DNA of 64,000 nucleotides from Zygnema cylindricum. Taxonomy: Eukaryota > Streptophyta > Zygnematophyceae > Zygnematales > Zygnemataceae. The notes beneath the pieces are model-generated. The model made no database searches and had not been told where the DNA came from. It was given only the letters and a program-made list of their open reading frames with translations. The position numbers and the translations under genes were made by a program. Location: assembly GCA_037447655.1 (NCBI GenBank), contig JBBHKE010001496.1, positions 1-64,000 on the forward strand, given 5' to 3'. This document shows positions 60,005 through 64,000 of this stretch, piece after piece (position 1 is the first letter of the stretch; each line of letters opens with the position of its first letter).

Positions 60005-61943
60005 GGTTATGGGCCCACCCTCTAGGGTACCAATCTTTAATGGAACTGGATTCATATACTGGGAAAGTATGATGATAGGAGCTCTATGCGAAAAAAGGTT
60101 TTAGGGGATAGTGAGTGGACGGTTGGGGCGTCCATCAAGTCTTGGCATTCCTCCACGGTTTGGACGAAGCAGATTCATCAGGAAAGAGGATCCACCTTCA
60201 ACGGAGGAAACAAAAGAAGGAGAGGTGGTGGACAAAGGAAAGGAGAAGGAGACGGCACCACCAATAGCAACTGGTTCGGCATTCATGTCACCTATTCCGA
60301 GGAACGAGGAGAATGATACTGAAACCTGGGACTTCAACAATATGGCGGCAAAGCACTTCATCCTACGCCATCTCACTAAAGGACTTGCATGTTCTCATTT
60401 GCAGGTAGAAAGGGCATCCGATCTTTGGATGGCTCTCATAGAGATGTAACGAAGTGGTACGATTCACCAACAACAGTTGGCTGATCACAAAGTTAATGAG
60501 TATGTATACAAAGGGGGAAATATGTTGGATTTTTGCAATGAGCTTGCTACACTCTTCATGGAGCTAGAGAGTGCAGGAAAAGATTTTAGTGAAAAAGAAA
60601 AGGTTAACTGTTTACTGATGAAGTTACCTGATGAGTTCAAGAACATAGTCAACCGTGTGCAGGACTTGCCGGACTCAAGGTGGATATGGAACTCAGTGGT
60701 AGGGATGATTCTCGTTCGAGAGAATACGATTGAGATCCGAAGGGGAGGAAAGAGTGGCCAAGCCTTAGCAACAGCGACCGATTGGAGGAACAAGGATTCC
60801 CGGAAACCAGTCGGAAACTATGGGGGTAGGGAGCAGAAAAAACAGGTTGGCGAGTTCGAACCAAGGGCTCCCAAAGGTTTATGTCATTTTTGTAAGAAAC
60901 TGGGGCACTATATGGCAGAGTGCACCAAGCTAACCGAGCTTCGGTTAAAGGAGGGGCAGACCGGTGGTACCCCGAGAGGAAAGAAAAAGGCCCTTGTCAC
61001 ACAGGTACTTGAGGCGGAATCCGAGGACGAGGACGATGAGCTCCTTTTGGATGAGGAGTTGGAGGCGAAAAATGAGGTGGAAATTCCACGAAGGAAGAAA
61101 TGTGCTTACGGTGGATTGAAAGGTGAAGCAGGCTAGATTGTAGATTCAGGTGCCTCCATGCACATGTGTAAAGATAGGCACCTGTTCACTAAGATAAGAA
61201 AGATTCCCACCGTAGAGATAGAGTACGGGGATGGGAGGATAGTCACCACTACCCTTGTAGTATCGGTAGATCTGAAAGTGTTAGTAGAAGGAAAGACATC
61301 TATATTAACATTCTCCGATGTATTGTTTATTCCGGGGCTGAACAAAAACCTTATCTCTACATCTGTATTAGATGATAAGGGTTTTTTCACTAGCACTAAC
61401 GAAGGAGTCTTTACTGCTAGTTTTGAGGAGGATGTCTATTTCATTGCTGAGAAAGGTAGCCATGGGATGTTTAGGCTGATTTTAAGTAATGAAATGAAAA
61501 AACTTTATTATGCTGGTGTTCATGATATTATGATGTGGCATAAGAGGCTTGGGCATGTGAATCTAGATAAGTTAAGAGAGACGAAAAAGATGGGAGTGGT
61601 AGAAGGGATTCAGTTTAGTGAGAGTGATGATATAAGTGATTGTAGTGGATGTGCTCAAGGTAAAGCACACAGATTACCCTTTCCTAAATCAGCCACCTAT
61701 AAGGTAGAAGAAATTATAGATCTAGTACACACAAATATTTGGGGACCGGCTAAAGTGCCCTCACCGAGGGGGGAAGAGATTTATGTTGACTATAACTGAT
61801 GATTGGTCTCGGTATTCCCGCGTGTATTTTTTGAAAAACAAGTCAGAAGCTAAGGATTGTTTTAGACAATATAAAGCGTGGAGCGAAAAACTCCATGAAA
61901 CTCCAATCAAGAGAGTAAGGAGTGACAATGGTGGAGAGTATAT
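60005..61943 (+). pseudogene. Copia gag-pol, truncated in integrase
   Basis: The primer site GGTTATGGGCCCACC at 60005 with gag ATG at 60009 opens a reading collinear with the intact element. It passes gag, a knuckle (CHFCKKLGHYMAEC), protease (VDSGA) and integrase, and stops at RSDNGGEY near 61943. Stops occur near 60102, 60447 and 61134. The first integrase catalytic Asp is Asn (VHTNIWGP), and there is a frameshift near 61770. Its 5' LTR is the split LTR-B. The right side is cut by a repeat starting TGTCGAGCG. Confidence 0.92.
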
Positions 61944-63545
61944 TGTCGAGCGTGCCTGGGAACCGGGAGGTTCAGACAAGATGTCCAAGGAGGTGTGCAT
62001 GAGAAACCTGCAATCCACCCCAAATGATGATGCTTCCCCGGATCCGTGACAATGCCCATCTCTGTTCATTACCTTTCCCCCCCAAGGATGTGCATAGATA
62101 GTAAGGAGGAATGGAGTGGAAAAGAAAAGTACCATGTACCCCTCCCCAGATTTTGTGCTACTCCGCTGGAAGCCCACGAAATGCCACACTCCCAACTACT
62201 CTCCAAAGAATAGGAAGGAAATGAGAGTCTTCCGATCCTTTCCACCAAACTCCGGACAAACCCAAAGATGACCACAAGAGTGTGCAAATAACTCCCACGT
62301 AGAAATATAGAAATAACAAATATCGGCTTTTCAGATTAAACAATATCACCTTGCCCAGAGAATGAAATTAAAGATAGAAATGAATGATAATGGTGAAGCG
62401 AATTCACATACCCCGGAGTGCAACGATGACCAAACTCAGCAGAAGAAAACCTCTCCCAATGGCCCCGAAGTCAGGTATGAGTCTCCCTCAACCCTCCCGG
62501 TTCCACCGGAAGGATCCGACAAAACTTTTCTTAGTTTCAAACAGCGAAAGTCCAAACCGCCCAAAGGGGAGATAGTGCCAACTACCCACCCGTGCTACGA
62601 TCTCCACAAAAGACAATCCAAAACAAAGATGGCAATAGAGTCAACGACACAATGCAACCGTTCTCCAACAGAAAGATTGATTAAATTCTCTGGGGGTTTT
62701 CTCAGGAGACAGTACTGAAAAAGCAACCTGTCTCCTTCGGCCCCAAGTGCCTTATACAACCAGAGTTTGTCCTACTGCAAGTTCCAAAGTCAAAGCAATG
62801 TGACAAGCCAATCAGCGGCCAGCCATCGTTATCGTACGGACATATGACAAAACAGACTGTAATACACTCAGAGCTAAAAATTAGACGACTGGTCTCGGCT
62901 GGATTAGCGGCCGAGGGTCTTTCTATAATACACAAAATGGAAACAAAGTTCTGACTCAACGTGAAACCGCCCAACTTTGACCCAAAGTCATTAATGCTTG
63001 GCCTGGCTCTTGGGCCTAAACTTACATCCTACTGACAGCTAACAGTAGGATCTACGGAATAATCCCAAAGGTGACGTATCGTTCTCTAATGTATACCTCT
63101 ACTAGAGCTACATAGAACACAAAATATGATGGAGCAGACGCTTTGCACCGAACTAACTCCGCCGTTCAGCCTCCATATCAGGTGAACTAAATTGCGTAGG
63201 GCTCCAGGGTGAAAATATAAAGATCTGATTCGGCTAGTTTTCCTCTTCCTTCTCCGTACGCTAGAGTCCGTACAAAGTGGAATGAGACCCCGGAATCCTG
63301 GGAGTGCACATGTGCCGACGATGCACACGAGCTTGACAACTGTCGAGCGTGCCTGGGAACCGGGAGGTTCAGATAAGATGTCCAAGGAGGTGTGCATGAG
63401 AAACCTGCAATCCACCCCAAATGTTGATGCTTCTCCGGATCCGTGACAATGCACATCTCTGTTCATTACCTTTCCCCCCCAGGGATGTGCATAGATAGTA
63501 AGGAGGAATGGAGTGGAAAAGAAAAGTACCCTGTACCCCTCCCCA
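61944..63545 (-). mobile_element. Segment with 205-bp terminal direct repeats (short-LTR element)
   Basis: Repeats 61944-62148 and 63341-63545 are both 205 bp and nearly identical. On the minus strand they begin TGGGGAGGGG and end GCTCGACA, so they have TG..CA ends like LTRs. The 1.19 kb between them has no recognisable coding domain. A polypurine-like G-run and hairpin of the adjoining PHD polyprotein lie immediately upstream (63546-63581). The right repeat therefore looks like that element's 3' LTR, shared with a short non-autonomous unit. No 5-bp duplication matches (TATAT versus GATTT), and the primer site is not recognised. Confidence 0.6.
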
Positions 63546-63592
63546 GATTTCCCCCCCCTCTTAGTCCCACGTGACTAAGAGGATTAGACAGA
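63546..63592 (-). other. Hairpin and polypurine tract after PHD polyprotein
   Basis: CTCTTAGTC (63558-63566) pairs perfectly with GACTAAGAG (63573-63581) around a 6-nt loop. On the minus strand the hairpin follows the stop codon by about 12 nt and is followed by a run of G, then AAATC and the LTR. The same order is seen at 26185-26230. Confidence 0.7.
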
Positions 63593-64000
63593 TTAGCCGC
63601 CAAACTCGCAGTCCCCACAGAACCACGGATTTGCGGGTTGAGAGCGGGGCTCCCAATTCAGAGGTAGGCAGCCGTCATGCCACCCCTGGTGACAGCGTTC
63701 ACACACCAACAGGAGGTAGGGTACGGAGGACACATGGCAGGCAGAGGAACAGGCTGGAGGGTCTGCAAAATAAGTGAGGTGGAAAGTGGGTTCATCCTCT
63801 AACCCTCGCAGATGGCAAGGGGCCACATTGATCTGATTTTCTTTAATTTTGTGGCCATCTTTCCCCTCCAAGGTAAGAACCCCTTTGTTTGAGACCTCCA
63901 CAACTTTCAAAATCACCCATCCGGCCGAAATGTCCAAAGTATCCTTCTTCTGTTGCATGCGATACACAAAATCCTCGGGTACAAATCGACGTTGCCGGGG
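63593..64000 (-). CDS. Retroelement Pol 3' end with C-terminal PHD finger (copy 2, partial)
   Basis: Open on the minus strand through the window edge, so the 5' part is outside. It reads RRFVPEDFVYRMQ, then a small beta-rich segment (AGWVILKVVEV, GVLTLEGKDGHK, ENQINVAPCHL) typical of what follows the retroviral-type integrase core. After a short linker comes a PHD finger: CSSAC, an 11-residue spacer, CERC, H and C (HDGC), 16 residues, CGDC, with W two residues before its first Cys. The frame is intact and ends CEFGG-stop. Copy 1 at 26231-26622 has the same order. The type of element (Ty3-like or other) cannot be settled without the reverse transcriptase. Binding of methylated histone H3 to guide integration is a hypothesis. 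Confidence 0.75.
   Translation of the reverse strand, partial: PRQRRFVPEDFVYRMQQKKDTLDISAGWVILKVVEVSNKGVLTLEGKDGHKIKENQINVAPCHLRGLEDEPTFHLTYFADPPACSSACHVSSVPYLLLVCERCHQGWHDGCLPLNWEPRSQPANPWFCGDCEFGG

Noticed and set aside
62362-62718. 118-codon plus-strand ORF between the 205-bp repeats
   Set aside because: No recognisable domain, compositional bias to Lys/Pro/Ser, and coding direction opposite to the element.
63086-63466. 126-codon minus-strand ORF over the 205-bp repeat
   Set aside because: The ORF spans an LTR boundary and partly repeats at 61761-62195; explained by the repeat.

Overview
The window is nuclear DNA from a green plant-lineage eukaryote. Three spliced host genes have their closest recognisable relatives in land plants: proteasome subunit RPN9, AP-4 complex subunit beta, and an organellar (V2-type) guanylate kinase. 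Introns are GT-AG with one GC-AG, and most of the rest is transposon. A streptophyte is likely; a charophyte alga such as Chara is a guess I cannot prove from this sequence alone. No tRNA gene, rRNA gene or CRISPR array was found.

Layout. 1-3727: intergenic DNA with a 1.9 kb foldback element and a short inverted-repeat element that has a 13-bp target duplication. 3728-7937 (+): a complete six-exon RPN9 gene encoding 386 residues. 7938-11842: intergenic, with another foldback element. 11843-23086 (-): the thirteen-exon AP-4 beta gene of about 838 residues, with short inverted-repeat elements in its introns and four to five single-base indels confined to exons 5-7. 23087-25240: upstream DNA holding one terminal-inverted-repeat element inserted in another. 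25275-30451: degraded LTR retroelements, including the 3' end of a polyprotein that ends in a PHD finger. 30695-32920 (-): three exons of a guanylate kinase gene that break off just after the P-loop and carry two internal tandem duplications. 33022-34605: an 0.8 kb direct tandem duplication. 35844-49216 (-): a hAT transposase gene split by an 11.4 kb nest of elements. 49217-64000: further Copia elements, one nearly intact (52924-59373), and at the window end a second polyprotein terminating in a PHD finger.

Transposon biology. Six Ty1/Copia copies carry, directly after the LTR, the motif GGTTATGGGCCCACC or a close variant. It is complementary to the anticodon arm of plant initiator tRNA-Met as I recall that tRNA. 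This implies half-tRNA priming as in Drosophila copia and Ty5. The ATG inside this primer site is also the start codon of gag. Two of these elements encode only Gag and would depend on enzymes from a full-length relative such as 52924-59373.

The insertion order can be read from target duplications. In the hAT gene, a Copia element inserted first (AATAT). Into that Copia went a hAT-type miniature element (GCAATTCT) and a Gag-only Copia element (ATAAC). Separately, the nearly intact Copia (GAAAT) landed inside the LTR of an older relative. The two PHD-finger polyproteins, at opposite ends of the transposon-rich half, share architecture: an integrase C-terminal-like segment, a PHD finger, a stop codon, a hairpin, and a G-rich polypurine tract. 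They are the best candidates here for an undescribed element lineage.
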